Below the pieces are notes generated by a model. The model saw only the letters and a program-made list of their open reading frames with translations, searched no databases and was not told the origin of the DNA. Below, piece by piece: positions 9,576-20,218 of a DNA stretch of 64,000 nt (its first letter is position 1; each line of letters begins with the position of its first letter). The position numbers and the translations under genes are program-made. The stretch is from Arcobacteraceae bacterium (GTDB lineage: Bacteria; Campylobacterota; Campylobacteria; Campylobacterales; Arcobacteraceae): assembly GCA_021107755.1 (NCBI GenBank), contig JAIOSF010000018.1, forward strand, positions 32,269 to 96,268, read 5' to 3'.

Positions 9576-9953
9576 GTGTTAATTTTAAAAAAATTTATAT
9601 TTATTGCGACAATATTACTTTTAACAGCTTGTGCAACAAAACAGCCTATAATAACATCTAGTCATACAATTTTGATTAAAACTCCACAAATGAAATTTTA
9701 TGATAAAGGTTTTATCTCTCAATATGAAGATTATATCCATTTGCAGATTTTTCAAGTTGGTAATGTAGTTTTAGATTTGAAAATATATGAAGATACAGTT
9801 TGTCAATCAACACTGAAATGTATTTCAGCAAAAGAGTTTAATAAAAAATATCTTCACAACTCCTATAAAGATGATTTTTTGTATAATCTTTTCTCACAAA
9901 AAAAGATATATTTTAAAGATACAATCAATAATATTTTAATAAAGGTTAAATAA
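9576..9953 (+). CDS. small predicted lipoprotein
   Basis: Unrecognised 125-residue protein with a lipoprotein signal peptide: a Lys-containing N-terminus, [13 protein letters not shown] (lipobox LTAC), and a short mature protein. The start is GTG at 9576, chosen because AAGGAG lies 9 bases upstream. The mature part has two further Cys ([10 protein letters not shown]) that could pair. Its TAA overlaps the nfo ATG (TAATG), so the two genes are translationally coupled. No function is assigned. Confidence 0.75.
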   Translation: MLILKKFIFIATILLLTACATKQPIITSSHTILIKTPQMKFYDKGFISQYEDYIHLQIFQVGNVVLDLKIYEDTVCQSTLKCISAKEFNKKYLHNSYKDDFLYNLFSQKKIYFKDTINNILIKVK

Positions 9954-10840
9954 TGAATAAATTTGTAGGTGCTCATGTAAGTACAAGTGGTGGTGTTCAA
10001 AATGCACCATTAAATGCAACAGCAATAGGAGCAAAAGCTTTTGCTTTGTTTACTAAGAATCAAAAAAGATGGGATGCAAAACCTTTTGATACTAAAACAC
10101 TTGATGCATGGTTTAAAAATCTTGAAGAATCAGGTATCTTACCAAAACATATTTTGCCACATGATAGCTATTTAATTAACTTAGGAAACCCAGATGAGGA
10201 AAAATTAGAAAAATCAAGAAATGCTTTTATAGACGAGTTAGAAAGATGTGATATTTTAGGACTTGATAGATTAAATTTTCATCCAGGAAGTCATTTGCAA
10301 AAGTTTGGGAAAAAAGATCCAGAGTATGATGAAAAATTACAATATGCTGAATTAGAGTGTTTAGGGTTAATTGCAGATTCAATCAACTTTGCATTAGATA
10401 AAACAAAAAATGTAAAAGCAGTAATTGAAAATACAGCAGGGCAGGGGACAAATCTTGGATATAAGTTTGAACACTTAGAGTATATTATAGATAGAGTTGA
10501 AGATAAATCAAGAATTGGGGTATGTATAGATACTTGTCATATGTTCACTGCAGGTTATGATATAAGAACAAAAGAGGCATATGATAAAACTTGGAAAGAG
10601 TTTGATAAAGTAGTAGGAAGAGAGTTTTTAATGGGGATGCATATAAATGATTCTAAGCCACCATTAGGAAGTCGAGTTGATAGACATCATAGTTTAGGTG
10701 AGGGTGAAATCGGTTGGGATGCTTTTGAATATATTATGAATGATGAGCGAATGGATGACATTCCATTAATCCTTGAAACAATAGATGAAACAATTTGGGA
10801 TAAAGAGATTAGAGATTTATATAATCTCTTAAAAAAATAG
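9953..10840 (+). CDS. nfo: deoxyribonuclease IV (endonuclease IV)
   Basis: AP endonuclease of base excision repair, a TIM barrel with three zinc ions. Motifs are [14 protein letters not shown] at the N-terminus, [55 protein letters not shown] and PLILETID, which carry the metal-binding His/Glu/Asp residues. Length is 295 (E. coli 285). The stop codon lies inside the terminator stem that follows. Confidence 0.96.
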   Translation: MNKFVGAHVSTSGGVQNAPLNATAIGAKAFALFTKNQKRWDAKPFDTKTLDAWFKNLEESGILPKHILPHDSYLINLGNPDEEKLEKSRNAFIDELERCDILGLDRLNFHPGSHLQKFGKKDPEYDEKLQYAELECLGLIADSINFALDKTKNVKAVIENTAGQGTNLGYKFEHLEYIIDRVEDKSRIGVCIDTCHMFTAGYDIRTKEAYDKTWKEFDKVVGREFLMGMHINDSKPPLGSRVDRHHSLGEGEIGWDAFEYIMNDERMDDIPLILETIDETIWDKEIRDLYNLLKK

Positions 10841-10860
10841 AAACAAAAGTTTCTATTTTT
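10833..10860. terminator. bidirectional terminator between nfo and accA
   Basis: Perfect 12-bp stem AAAAATAGAAAC / GTTTCTATTTTT with an AAAA loop, flanked by A-run and T-run, lying between convergent genes. The nfo TAG is part of the stem. Confidence 0.85.
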
Positions 10861-10872
10861 ATTTTATAAATA

Positions 10873-11805
10873 TTAAGAGAAACTTCCTAAAGACATAAGT
10901 CTATCATATCTTTTTTGATCTCGTTCCTCTTTAGAGAGTTTTTGAACTTCTGCAACACTATCAATGAAATAATCACCAAGAACTTTTATAGCTTCCTCTT
11001 TATTTCTATGAGCACCTATTAACGGTTCATTGATTACATCATCAATTAAATTATATTCTTTTAAATCTGTTGAAGTTATTTTAAGAGCTTTTGTAGCAGT
11101 TTCTACCATCGCTTGGTCTTTCCATAAAATACTTGCACAACCCTCAGGAGAAATAACAGAATAGACACTGTATCTCATCATAGCTAATCTATCTCCAATA
11201 GAGATAGCTAATGCTCCACCACTTCCCCCTTCACCAATAACAACTGACACTATTGTAGTATCTAAGTCACTTAGTTCAAAAAGGTTTCTAGCTATTGCTT
11301 CACTTTGAGATCTCTCTTCAGCCCCAATACCAGGGTATGCACCTGGAGTATCTACTAAAAATAAAATCGGTAAATTAAATTTTTCAGCCAATTTAGCAGC
11401 TCGGAGGGCCTTTCTATAACCTTCCGGATTTGGCATACCAAAATTTCTTTTGATTTTATTTTTTACACCTCGTCCTTTTTGTTCACCGATAACAACACAT
11501 TTTACATCACCGATATTTCCAAGGAAACATACAATAGCTTGGTCATCAGCTAAGTGTCTATCTCCATGTATCTCGTAAGAATTTGTCATTAGCCCTTTAA
11601 TATAATCAAGAGCATAAGGTCTATCTGCATGTCTTGCTAGTTTTAGTTTTTGAAAATCTGATAGGTTTGAATATGTTTTTTCTACCTCTTCTTGAAGTTT
11701 TTTTTCTAGAATAGATACAGCATATTCATCTGCCTTTGTTTTAGCAACAATAATATCATCTTCTATTTTTTTTATACCCTCTTCGAAGTCTAAATAAGTT
11801 GCCAT
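10873..11805 (-). CDS. accA: acetyl-CoA carboxylase carboxyltransferase subunit alpha
   Basis: Alpha half of the carboxyltransferase that makes malonyl-CoA. It has the N-terminal helices with [72 protein letters not shown] and the glycine-rich [12 protein letters not shown] oxyanion region. Length 310 is typical. It is the last gene of the minus-strand operon fabG-acpP-fabF-accA, 8 bases after fabF. Confidence 0.96.
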   Translation of the reverse strand: MATYLDFEEGIKKIEDDIIVAKTKADEYAVSILEKKLQEEVEKTYSNLSDFQKLKLARHADRPYALDYIKGLMTNSYEIHGDRHLADDQAIVCFLGNIGDVKCVVIGEQKGRGVKNKIKRNFGMPNPEGYRKALRAAKLAEKFNLPILFLVDTPGAYPGIGAEERSQSEAIARNLFELSDLDTTIVSVVIGEGGSGGALAISIGDRLAMMRYSVYSVISPEGCASILWKDQAMVETATKALKITSTDLKEYNLIDDVINEPLIGAHRNKEEAIKVLGDYFIDSVAEVQKLSKEERDQKRYDRLMSLGSFS

Positions 11806-11813
11806 AAATTCAC

Positions 11814-13067
11814 CTACTTTGTGTATTTTTTCATAATTACAACGCCATTTGTTCCACCAAATCCAAATGAGTTACTCATAACTACATTTAATTCTGCTTT
11901 TCTAGATACATTTGGTACATAATCTAAGTCACAATTCTCATCAGACTCTATTTGATTGATTGTTGGAGGGATGATTCCCTCCTCCATAGCTTTGATAGCA
12001 ATAATAGCTTCTAAAGCACCAGCTGCACCTAAACAATGTCCTATTTGACCTTTTGTTGAAGTTACTGGTGGACAATTATCTTTCCCATTAAATAACTCTT
12101 TTAAAGCAGCTGTTTCATTTTTATCATTAACAGGTGTACTTGTACCATGTGCATTTACATAGTCAATTTTAAGTTCTCCACCATTATTTTTCTTAGCCAT
12201 AGCATAGGCTGCTTTCATGGCTCTTAGTGGTCCATCCATTGTTGGAGTTGTAATATGGTTTGCATCACCACTTTCACCATAACCTATAACTTCAGCATAG
12301 ATTTTTGCACCTCTTGCCGTTGCAGATTCTAAAGTTTCAAGCACCAATGCACCAGCACCTTCACCCATAACAAAACCATCTCTGTTTTTATCAAATGGTC
12401 TTGAAGCAGTTTTTGGGTCATTATTTCTTGTACTTAAAGCTTTCATTGAAGCAAATCCACCAACTCCTGCACCACATACGGCACTTTCAGCTCCAACAAC
12501 TAACATCTTATCTGCACCGCCTAGTGCAATTGTTTTATAAGCATCAGAGATAGCGTGAGTTCCAGCAGCACAAGCAGTAACTGCTGAGATATTTGGTCCT
12601 TTTAGGTTATGCTGAATTGTGATAAATCCACCTAACATATTTACTAAAGCTGATGGGATAAAAAATGGTGATATTTTTCCAGGTCCTCTTGTGTCACATA
12701 TAACTGAGTTTTTTTCAATATTTGTCAATCCACCAATCCCTGAAGCTGCTACAATACCAAATCTTTCAGAGATATCATCACTTACTTTATTATCAGTAAC
12801 AATTACAGCATCTTCCATAGCTTCTTGTGCAGCATGGATTCCAAGATGGATAAATCTATCTGCTTTTTTTGCCTCTTTTTTCCCCATTATAGCTGTTGGG
12901 TCAAAATTTTTAACTTCTCCTGCAATTTGTGCAGTAAAGTTTTCTGGGTCAAATAATGTTATCCTATCAATCCCAGTTTGTCCCTCTACGATTGCTTTAA
13001 AAGATTCTTCAACATTATGTCCTAATGAATTTATCATCCCAATACCAGTTACTACAACTCTTTGCAT
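11814..13067 (-). CDS. fabF: 3-oxoacyl-ACP synthase II
   Basis: Condensing enzyme of fatty acid elongation with thiolase fold. The Cys-His-His triad is seen in [23 protein letters not shown] and [11 protein letters not shown]. The N-terminus [14 protein letters not shown] and C-terminus [13 protein letters not shown] are canonical. Length 417. It is downstream of acpP with a hairpin in between. Confidence 0.97.
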   Translation of the reverse strand: MQRVVVTGIGMINSLGHNVEESFKAIVEGQTGIDRITLFDPENFTAQIAGEVKNFDPTAIMGKKEAKKADRFIHLGIHAAQEAMEDAVIVTDNKVSDDISERFGIVAASGIGGLTNIEKNSVICDTRGPGKISPFFIPSALVNMLGGFITIQHNLKGPNISAVTACAAGTHAISDAYKTIALGGADKMLVVGAESAVCGAGVGGFASMKALSTRNNDPKTASRPFDKNRDGFVMGEGAGALVLETLESATARGAKIYAEVIGYGESGDANHITTPTMDGPLRAMKAAYAMAKKNNGGELKIDYVNAHGTSTPVNDKNETAALKELFNGKDNCPPVTSTKGQIGHCLGAAGALEAIIAIKAMEEGIIPPTINQIESDENCDLDYVPNVSRKAELNVVMSNSFGFGGTNGVVIMKKYTK

Positions 13068-13150
13068 ATTTATATCTCCATACTATATTTATTTATATTT
13101 ATAAACTAAAAAAAACTTATTTTTAAGAATAAAACTTTATTTAACTTATA

Positions 13151-13183
13151 GAAAAGACCCTAAGTAACAAATGTTACCTAAGG
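13151..13183 (-). terminator. hairpin with T-rich tail between acpP and fabF
   Basis: Read on the minus strand, CCTTAGGTAAC and GTTACTTAGG form an imperfect stem around an ATTT loop, followed by GTCTTTTC. It looks like a partial terminator or mRNA-end structure that would let acpP be made in excess over fabF, as is usual for acyl carrier protein. Confidence 0.5.
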
Positions 13184-13197
13184 CGAAAAGAAAGGAC

Positions 13198-13422
13198 CTA
13201 CTTGTGGTCTTCTATATATTTGATTGCATCTGCAACTGTTAATATTTTCTCAGCATCTTCATCTGGAATTTCAATGTCAAATTCCTCTTCTAGAGCCATT
13301 ACTAACTCAACTACATCTAGTGAATCTGCACCTAAATCCTCAATAAATCTTGAATCTTCTTTAACTTCGTCTGCATTACAATCTAGTTGTTCAACAACAA
13401 CTTCTTTTACTTTTTCTAACAT
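13198..13422 (-). CDS. acpP: acyl carrier protein
   Basis: Carries acyl chains on a phosphopantetheine arm. The 74-residue acidic helical protein has the attachment site Ser34 in [20 protein letters not shown]. It lies between fabG and fabF in the fatty acid operon. Confidence 0.97.
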   Translation of the reverse strand: MLEKVKEVVVEQLDCNADEVKEDSRFIEDLGADSLDVVELVMALEEEFDIEIPDEDAEKILTVADAIKYIEDHK

Positions 13423-13502
13423 TAAATTTCCTTTTTGAATTAATTTTCATCAATATTGTAACATATTTTATTTGAAAAATTTCTTTTCCCTATAAAAATA
13501 GG

Positions 13503-14246
13503 TTACACATATAGTCCACCATTTACTTTTAGTATCTCACCTGTTATATAACTAGAATGATCACTTAAAAGAAATGCAACAGCATCTGCTACCTCTTTAG
13601 CTTCTCCAAATCTTTTAAGAGGTATATTTTTAGTGTATTCATCTTTTACCTCTTGTTTAAGTTCATCAGTCATATCTGTTCTTATAAATCCTGGAGTTAC
13701 AGCATTAAACCTAATAGTACGAGCAGCTCCCTCTTTTGCAAAAGCTTTTGTCATAGTATTAACACCACCTTTTGAAGCTGAGTAGTTAGTTTGTCCGGGA
13801 TTTCCCATCTCACCAACAATTGATGAGATATTTACAACAGCACCAAACTTTTTCTTTGACATAGCTTTTAGTGCATCTCTACAACCTATAAATGTTGATT
13901 TTAAATTTGCGTTAATAACATCATCGAAATCTTCAACTGACATTCGTAGTGCCAGCTTATCTTTTGTAATACCTGCATTATTTACAAGGTAAGATATTGC
14001 GCCATCAGCTTCAACAATTGTTTTAATCATATCAGCCCAATCAGCTTCAACTGAAACATCACCTTTTATAACAGCGGCAGTTCCACCATTTGCTTCAATC
14101 TCTGTTTTTACAGCATCAGCAAGTTCTGGTTTACTTCTATAGTTTATCCATACTTTTAAACCATAAGTTGCTAGCTCTTTTGCAACTTGGGCTCCGATAC
14201 CTTTACTTGCACCTGTTATTAGTACATTAGTTCCGCTAAATTTCAT
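13503..14246 (-). CDS. fabG: 3-oxoacyl-ACP reductase
   Basis: NADPH-dependent reductase of fatty acid elongation, short-chain dehydrogenase fold. It has TGASKGIGAQ (dinucleotide binding), NNAGIT, the catalytic Ser in NISSIVGEMGNPGQ, and Tyr/Lys in TNYSASKGG. Length 247. It is the first gene of the minus-strand run to accA, with the promoter in the 76 bases before it. Confidence 0.96.
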   Translation of the reverse strand: MKFSGTNVLITGASKGIGAQVAKELATYGLKVWINYRSKPELADAVKTEIEANGGTAAVIKGDVSVEADWADMIKTIVEADGAISYLVNNAGITKDKLALRMSVEDFDDVINANLKSTFIGCRDALKAMSKKKFGAVVNISSIVGEMGNPGQTNYSASKGGVNTMTKAFAKEGAARTIRFNAVTPGFIRTDMTDELKQEVKDEYTKNIPLKRFGEAKEVADAVAFLLSDHSSYITGEILKVNGGLYV

Positions 14247-14322
14247 ATACTGTTTCCTTCATTTTAGATTGTTTTGCGTATTTTAGCTAGTTTTTGATAA
14301 ATAGTAAGAAATTGCTTTTATT

Positions 14323-15195
14323 TTAGTCAATATATCTTTTTGTTAAATCAGAATAGTTTTCAATTCTTCTATCTCTTAAAAATGGCCACCATCTTCTTAC
14401 ATTTTCACTTCTTTGTAAATCAACTTCACAGTAAATTATCTCTTCATTTTGATGATTCGCATGGGCTAAATATTCCCCTTGCGGTCCAAATACAAAAGAA
14501 TTTCCCCAAAATTGTGTTCCTGCTAACACTCCACTATCATCAGCTTCAAATCCTACACGATTAACTGTAGCTACTGGTATCCCATTTGCTACACTATGTC
14601 CTCTTTGAACAGCTATCCAAGCATTTAATTGTCTTTGTTTCTCATCTTCTTCATCAGCTTCGAACCAGCCAATAGCTGTAGGATAGATAAGCATATCTGC
14701 TCCTTTGAGTGCCATAAGTCTTGCAGCTTCAGGATACCATTGATCCCAACAAACTAGAACACCCAGTTTCCCTACACTTGTTTGTATTGGTTCAAATCCT
14801 AAATCTCCAGGGGTAAAATAAAACTTTTCATAAAATCCTGGATCATCAGGGATATGCATTTTTCTATATTTTCCTGCAACTGTTCCATCTTTTTCAAAGA
14901 CAACTGCTGTGTTGTGATAAAGTCCGGCAGCTCTTTTTTCAAAAAGTGAAGTTACCAATACTACACTATTTTGTGAAGCAATATTTCCCCAAAATTGTAT
15001 ATCATCTTCCCAAGAGTTTGCTAAGTCAAAAACATCTACATTTTCATTTTGACAAAAATAATGTGTTTGATGTAACTCTTGTAATATTACTAACTGAGTT
15101 CCATTTTTACTAGCTTCTTGGATTTTTGAAACAGTAACTTTTATTGTTTCCTCTTTTGTTCCATAATATTCTTGTTGAATTAATGCTATTTTCAT
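14323..15195 (-). CDS. aguB: N-carbamoylputrescine amidase
   Basis: Nitrilase-superfamily amidase that hydrolyses N-carbamoylputrescine to putrescine, CO2 and ammonia. The Glu-Lys-Cys triad is seen in LVILQELHQTHYF, KYRKMHIPDDPGFYEKFYF and LGVLVCWDQWYPEAARLMAL. The C-terminal RSENVRRWWPFLRDRRIE is typical of AguB. Length 290. It begins one base after aguA ends, so both steps of the agmatine route are co-transcribed. Confidence 0.95.
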   Translation of the reverse strand: MKIALIQQEYYGTKEETIKVTVSKIQEASKNGTQLVILQELHQTHYFCQNENVDVFDLANSWEDDIQFWGNIASQNSVVLVTSLFEKRAAGLYHNTAVVFEKDGTVAGKYRKMHIPDDPGFYEKFYFTPGDLGFEPIQTSVGKLGVLVCWDQWYPEAARLMALKGADMLIYPTAIGWFEADEEDEKQRQLNAWIAVQRGHSVANGIPVATVNRVGFEADDSGVLAGTQFWGNSFVFGPQGEYLAHANHQNEEIIYCEVDLQRSENVRRWWPFLRDRRIENYSDLTKRYID

Positions 15196-15196
15196 A

Positions 15197-16198
15197 CTAA
15201 TCCTTTAATTTAGGGTATTGCATAGTTACACAATGCAAACTTCCATGCTGTCTTATAAGTGTACTGCAATCAGTCCCTATAATATCTCTTTTTGGAAATG
15301 ATTTTTTAAATATTTTTAAAACCGCTTCATCATTTTTGTCTTGATATGTTGGTACTAAAACTGCACCATTGATGATAAGAAAATTAGCATAGGTTGCAGG
15401 GAGTCTATCCTCTCCATCATACTTTGGTTCAATCCAAGGAAGAGCAATAAGGTTAAAAGGTTTTCCATTTAATTGTTTAAAGCTTTTTAGCTCCTCTTCC
15501 ATATGTTTTAAATCTTCATAGTGACTATCTTCTACATCATCACAAGTTTGGTACATGATGGTGTCTTTATCTATAAATCTAGCCAAAGTATCTATATGAC
15601 TATCTGTATCATCACCCTCTAAAGCTCCACTAGTAAGCCACAAAACTTTTTTTGCACCAAGATATTGGATAAGTTTTTTTTCTATTTGTTTTTGGGTGAG
15701 TTTTGGATTTCTATTTTTTTCTAATAAGCAAGTAGTGGTGGTCATAATAATATCTGCACCATTACTCTCAATAGCACCACCTTCTAGTACAAGTGGAATC
15801 GCTTTATGGGAATATCCTTTGAAAATACCTTTGAGTTTTAGTTTTCTTGTGATTTGATTGTCTTTTTCATATGCAAACTTTTTTCCCCAAGCATTGAAGG
15901 TAAAATCTTCGATAAGATATTTCCCTTCATGTTCTATAGTTATACCACCAAAATCTCTACTCCAAGTATCATCACTATCCAAAGTTATAAAAGTAAGATT
16001 ATTTTTCTTTGGAAATCTTTTTCTTATCTGCTCTAAGTTTTTAGATATTATAAGTACTTTTTGGTATTTTTGAATTGCTTTAGCTATAGAGACAAAAGTA
16101 TCTATTGCTTCATCAAGATATTCACGCCAATCTGTATTTTCATGTGGAAATACTAGTTGTACAAATTCTTGTTGCTCCCACTCTGCTGGTAATCTCAT
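15197..16198 (-). CDS. aguA: agmatine deiminase
   Basis: Converts agmatine to N-carbamoylputrescine and ammonia (peptidylarginine-deiminase fold). It starts MRLPAEWEQQEFVQLVFPH, has SRDFGGITI and EGGAIESNGADIIMTT, LEGDDTDSHIDTLARF, and the catalytic Cys near the end in HGSLHCVTMQYP (GGGNIHC in E. coli-type enzymes). Length 333. It lies between a secreted hypothetical protein and aguB, spaced by single bases. Confidence 0.95.
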   Translation of the reverse strand: MRLPAEWEQQEFVQLVFPHENTDWREYLDEAIDTFVSIAKAIQKYQKVLIISKNLEQIRKRFPKKNNLTFITLDSDDTWSRDFGGITIEHEGKYLIEDFTFNAWGKKFAYEKDNQITRKLKLKGIFKGYSHKAIPLVLEGGAIESNGADIIMTTTTCLLEKNRNPKLTQKQIEKKLIQYLGAKKVLWLTSGALEGDDTDSHIDTLARFIDKDTIMYQTCDDVEDSHYEDLKHMEEELKSFKQLNGKPFNLIALPWIEPKYDGEDRLPATYANFLIINGAVLVPTYQDKNDEAVLKIFKKSFPKRDIIGTDCSTLIRQHGSLHCVTMQYPKLKD

Positions 16199-16199
16199 T

Positions 16200-16745
16200 T
16201 TAGTGTTGCCCTTTTAAAAAGTTTTTAGGTCCGTCTGATCCTGAACTACCCATTGTTGCTTTTGCTTTTTGTTTTTGTTCTTCTCTCATTTTTTGTTTTT
16301 GCAGTACTTTTTGTAATCTTGCTTTTCTCTCTTCATTTTTTCTTTGAATTTCCGTTTGAGTATATTTTCTTGTCTGGGCTGGTATTGCTTTTTGGATAGC
16401 ATCTAAATCATTGAGATTTGATAGTATCGAAAAGAGTTCACGAGGATTTCTTACTTTGAAAATATAAGTATCATTTTTAAGCTTATCATAAAAATCCATC
16501 TCAAAATCTTTTTCAAGGGAGATAATTGCCCCTATTGCATTAAATTTGATCTCAATTTTATCACTAATAGCAAAGATATTACCTCTTTGTGAAGTATAAT
16601 AGGTTTCATCACTTTTTGCTTTATAGATATTATCTCTATCAAAATACTTTTCATAACATATTATCTTATTGGCACTCTTATCTTTAAAACAATAATCACC
16701 ATACAATGATGATATAAGAATAATTATAAATAAAGTGATCTTCAT
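16200..16745 (-). CDS. secreted hypothetical protein with basic coiled-coil tail
   Basis: Not recognised. It has a signal peptide (MKITLFIIILISSLYG), a mature region with a Cys pair (DYCFKDKSANKIICYEKYF), a beta-rich middle, and a Lys/Arg/Glu/Gln-rich helical tail (RKNEERKARLQKVLQ...), likely coiled coil. It begins the run that continues one base later into aguA, but nothing in it suggests a polyamine role. Confidence 0.7.
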   Translation of the reverse strand: MKITLFIIILISSLYGDYCFKDKSANKIICYEKYFDRDNIYKAKSDETYYTSQRGNIFAISDKIEIKFNAIGAIISLEKDFEMDFYDKLKNDTYIFKVRNPRELFSILSNLNDLDAIQKAIPAQTRKYTQTEIQRKNEERKARLQKVLQKQKMREEQKQKAKATMGSSGSDGPKNFLKGQH

Positions 16746-16787
16746 AAAATACCCTTCTTAGTTAGGAGATAGATAGTGTAAATACGA

Positions 16788-17333
16788 TTAGATGTTTTTA
16801 TAAGCTAATCGTTTTACTCTTATAGCTAACAAATAAAATATTGGTGTGTCTAAAAGTGCTAGAGTAAGTTTCACTAAATAATCTCCAATGATTAACTTTA
16901 CAATAACATCAAATGGAAGTATAAAACTAAATGCTAACATGAAAAATAGAACTGTATCAAAAAATGATGATATCATAGTACTCGCATTATTTCTTAACCA
17001 CCATTGAGCAGTAAATTTTTCTTTTAAAATATGAAAGATTTTTACATCCATTTGTTGTACAACAAAAAATGTAAAAATAGATGCAAATGCAATTCTCCAA
17101 TCCGCTATAATAATAGTTGGGATAACAGCCAATAAAATACCAATTTTTACAACACTTAAAACATCTTCTTTTGAATATTTTTCACTTAAGATATCTGTTA
17201 ATAAAAATGTAAAAGGAAATAGCAATGCCCCATAAGTTAACCAATCATTTATTGGAAACTGTACTGTATAGTTTGCTATTATAATAAGTAAAGCAAAAAT
17301 AATTGCCGATGAATATTGTATTTTTTTAGTCAT
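16788..17333 (-). CDS. queuosine precursor transporter, YhhQ/VUT family
   Basis: Six-helix inner-membrane protein of the YhhQ (DUF165) family, which imports queuosine precursors such as preQ0/preQ1. Family marks are FPFTFLLTDILSEKYSKED and NNASTMISSFFDTVLFFMLAF, plus the Q-x-D in FFVVQQMDVKIFHIL. Length 181 is slightly short for the family. queC is encoded about 3 kb away, so the cell may combine synthesis and salvage. Confidence 0.85.
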   Translation of the reverse strand: MTKKIQYSSAIIFALLIIIANYTVQFPINDWLTYGALLFPFTFLLTDILSEKYSKEDVLSVVKIGILLAVIPTIIIADWRIAFASIFTFFVVQQMDVKIFHILKEKFTAQWWLRNNASTMISSFFDTVLFFMLAFSFILPFDVIVKLIIGDYLVKLTLALLDTPIFYLLAIRVKRLAYKNI

Positions 17334-17449
17334 GTTTTATTAAACCTAGTTTTTAATTTAGCTATTAGTATATCTAATTTAAGTTTAAAACATAATATTA
17401 GTATAAATAGCTAATAGTAGATATAATTAAAATTTGTACTATTTAAATT

Positions 17450-17764
17450 ATGAAACAAATAGAACATTTTAAACAACTCATCAAAGAGCAAAAATATTAT
17501 GAAGCCCATGAAGTATTAGAAGATATTTGGTTTCCTATTAGACATAGTAAAAGTGACTGTAGTCTTGTGCTAAAAGGCTTTATAAATGGAGCAGTTTCTT
17601 TAGAGCTTAAAAAAAGAGACAAACTAATACAAAGTAAAAATGTTTATAACACTTATTTAAAATATATAACAAATGAGAGAATTAAAATCACAAATAATAA
17701 AGAACAATTTCAAAGTCTAAAGAGTTTTATGGATAAAGAACTTGAAGAAATATTTAAAAGCTAG
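17450..17764 (+). CDS. DUF309 family protein
   Basis: Small helical protein of 104 residues with the DUF309 pattern EAHEVLEDIWFPIR and LKGFINGAVSLELKKRDK. The family has no established function. The 3' end overlaps the convergent thioredoxin-like gene by 11 bases. Confidence 0.8.
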   Translation: MKQIEHFKQLIKEQKYYEAHEVLEDIWFPIRHSKSDCSLVLKGFINGAVSLELKKRDKLIQSKNVYNTYLKYITNERIKITNNKEQFQSLKSFMDKELEEIFKS

Positions 17765-18239
17765 CCCAAATCATTCTCAAATATAGCCCAATAGTTGATG
17801 TATAACCAACTTCACTAAAAACTAAATTTTTATTTTTATCATAGATAAAAGTTGTTGGATAGACAGAGATATGAAACTTTGTTGCATACTGCTTATCAAA
17901 GTCATCTATCACTTTAAAATCAAGATGTTTTTTTTCTAAATAGCTTTGAATCTCCTCTTTTGAAGCAGAATCAACAGCAATAGTTATCACTTCAAAATTT
18001 TCTGAAATGGTTTGTATATTTGAAGCTTCAACACTACAAATAGGACACCAAGTTGCCCAAAAATGTATCAATAGAGGTTTCTCTTTTTTAATAGAGTAAG
18101 AGCTACCATCAAGTAATGTAACAGAAGTGAGTTCTAACCTATTTTTGTTTAAATCTGTAGATTTATAATAACTAACAATATTAGCTAAGATAGTTAGAAT
18201 TATAACAAAGCTAACTATCTCTTTGAGATATTTTTTCAA
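17754..18239 (-). CDS. membrane-anchored TlpA/ResA-like thioredoxin
   Basis: Thiol-disulfide reductase of the TlpA/ResA type: N-terminal signal-anchor (IVSFVIILTILANIVSYY) then a periplasmic thioredoxin domain with HFWATWCPICSVEAS (CPIC) and a cis-Pro near SVYPTTFIYDKN. Such proteins reduce apocytochrome or copper-site thiols. It begins directly after the uraA stop, so the two genes probably share a transcript although their jobs are unrelated. Confidence 0.85.
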   Translation of the reverse strand: MKKYLKEIVSFVIILTILANIVSYYKSTDLNKNRLELTSVTLLDGSSYSIKKEKPLLIHFWATWCPICSVEASNIQTISENFEVITIAVDSASKEEIQSYLEKKHLDFKVIDDFDKQYATKFHISVYPTTFIYDKNKNLVFSEVGYTSTIGLYLRMIWASF

Positions 18240-19487
18240 CTATTTCTCAATCTCTTTTGTTGGTTGAGGTAGAATAATATTTAATAAAATACCAATCACA
18301 GCACCAAGTCCAATTCCAGAAAAAGAAACAGCACCAAAGTTAAAAGTCATACCTCCAATAGCAAAAACTAAAATCATAGAAACAATTACCATATTTCTAG
18401 TACAAGTTAAATCAACTTGCTCTTTTACTAAAGTTCCAAGTCCAATAGAAGCAATAAGTCCAAAAAGTAAAAGTAAAATACCACCCATTACTGGAACTGG
18501 AATAGTTGCTAAAACTCCACCAATTTTTCCAACAAAAGCCAAAACAATAGCAAAAATAGCAGCCCATGTCATAATAGCTGGATTGAAAGCTTTTGTAATA
18601 GAAACTGCACCTGTAACTTCAGAATAAGTAGTATTAGGTGGCCCTCCAAAAAGTGAAGCTAAGGATGTGGCAATACCATCACCTAAAAGGGTATTTTTAA
18701 GTCCTGGTTTTTTTAAATAATCTCTTTTCGTTACATTTGAAATAGCAAGCATATCTCCTATATGTTCAATAGCAGGGGCAATTGCAATAGGGAGTATAAA
18801 AATAATAGCTTCCCAACTAAATGTAGGAGTTACAAAGTTTGGAACAGCAAACCAAGCACTTTTTTCAATAGAGCTAAAGTCAACAATACCATAGGCTAAA
18901 GCTACCAAATATCCAGCTATGATACCAAAAATAATAGGGATAAGTTTAAATATACCTTTGCCCACAAGTGAAGCAAAAACAGTTACAACTAAAGCAATCA
19001 TTGAGATGACAAGTGCTTTATCAATTGATACAAGTTGTATTGCACCATCTCCTGTTTTTCCCATAGCCATATTCACAGCAACTGGTGCTAAAATAAGTCC
19101 AATAGAGATAATAACAGGACCAACAACAACAGCAGGAAGATATTTGTGGATAATATCACTCCCTTTAAATCTGATAATAAAACTAAGTATTATATAGAAA
19201 AAACCAGCCGCTATAAGACCAGACATAGTTGCAGCAATTCCCCAAGTGGCAACACCATAAGATATAGGTGCAATAAAAGCAAAAGAGGAGGCTAAAAATA
19301 TAGGTGGTACAGCTTTCCTATTGATAAATTGAAAAGCCAAAGTACCAATACCTGCAGTGAACAATGCAACACTAGGATCAAGTCCTGTTAAAATTGGTAC
19401 AAGTACTAATGCTCCAAATGCTACAAATAAAAACTGTAACCCAATAATAGAATCTTTCATCCTAAATTTATACTCTGTCTTTTCCAT
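18240..19487 (-). CDS. uraA: uracil permease, NCS2 family
   Basis: Nucleobase:proton symporter with about 14 helices (415 residues). The family regions are visible: FGALVLVPILTGLDPSVALFTAG, AVVVGPVIISIGL, IAPAIEHIGDMLAISNVT (helix 8, with a His-Ile-Gly-Asp motif) and GDGIATSLASLFGGPPNTTYSEVTGAVSITK (helix 10 with the substrate-binding Glu). Uracil rather than xanthine is inferred from the divergent neighbour upp, which uses the imported base. Confidence 0.9.
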   Translation of the reverse strand: MEKTEYKFRMKDSIIGLQFLFVAFGALVLVPILTGLDPSVALFTAGIGTLAFQFINRKAVPPIFLASSFAFIAPISYGVATWGIAATMSGLIAAGFFYIILSFIIRFKGSDIIHKYLPAVVVGPVIISIGLILAPVAVNMAMGKTGDGAIQLVSIDKALVISMIALVVTVFASLVGKGIFKLIPIIFGIIAGYLVALAYGIVDFSSIEKSAWFAVPNFVTPTFSWEAIIFILPIAIAPAIEHIGDMLAISNVTKRDYLKKPGLKNTLLGDGIATSLASLFGGPPNTTYSEVTGAVSITKAFNPAIMTWAAIFAIVLAFVGKIGGVLATIPVPVMGGILLLLFGLIASIGLGTLVKEQVDLTCTRNMVIVSMILVFAIGGMTFNFGAVSFSGIGLGAVIGILLNIILPQPTKEIEK

Positions 19488-19581
19488 TTTTGCCCTTTTT
19501 AATTTTTTTAATAATATCTTTATTTATGTAAATATACTGTTAAGTTGTGTTACAATTAGGGAAAATTTATGAGGATTATCT

Positions 19582-20205
19582 ATGTATAAAGAGAGCACAA
19601 ATGTAGTAGTAAAACATTTAGTAAATAGATTAAGAGATATTACAACAACATCAAACGAATTTCGGCTAACCATTGAAGAGATTGCAAGAATTATTGCTTC
19701 AGAAGCCTTGAATAATTATCCAACAGCTACAAAAGAAATTGAAACTTGGCAAGGTTCTTTAGATGTAGAGATGATAGATGTTCAAAAGTTAGTTTTGGTT
19801 CCAATATTGAGAGCAGGGGAGCCTATGCTTACAGGAATTTTAAGAACTTTACCATATGCAAGAAGTGGATTTTTAGCTATGAAAAGAGATGAACAAACTG
19901 CACAAAGTAAACTTTTTTATGAAAATATACCTAATCTTGAAGATAAAACAGTTTTACTATTAGACCCTATGGTAGCAACTGGTGGTTCACTTATCGATGG
20001 TATAGAGTATCTTAAATCAAAAGGGGCAAAAAAGATAGTATCTTTAAATATTTTAGGTTCACAAGAGGGGGTTGCTGTGGTTCAAAAAGCATTCCCTGAT
20101 GTGGATATTTTTATAGCACAGATTGACCCGACACTAGATGAAAATAAATATATAAGACCAGGGTTAGGGGATGCAGGAGATAGAGCCTTTAATACAAATG
20201 ATTAA
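19582..20205 (+). CDS. upp: uracil phosphoribosyltransferase
   Basis: Makes UMP from uracil and PRPP. It has VPILRAGEPMLTG, the PRPP-binding loop VLLLDPMVATGGSLIDG, and the C-terminal GLGDAGDRAFNTND that is nearly invariant in Upp. Length 207. A 94-bp divergent region separates it from uraA, forming a uracil salvage pair. Confidence 0.97.
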   Translation: MYKESTNVVVKHLVNRLRDITTTSNEFRLTIEEIARIIASEALNNYPTATKEIETWQGSLDVEMIDVQKLVLVPILRAGEPMLTGILRTLPYARSGFLAMKRDEQTAQSKLFYENIPNLEDKTVLLLDPMVATGGSLIDGIEYLKSKGAKKIVSLNILGSQEGVAVVQKAFPDVDIFIAQIDPTLDENKYIRPGLGDAGDRAFNTND

Positions 20206-20218
20206 TTGAAATATTATT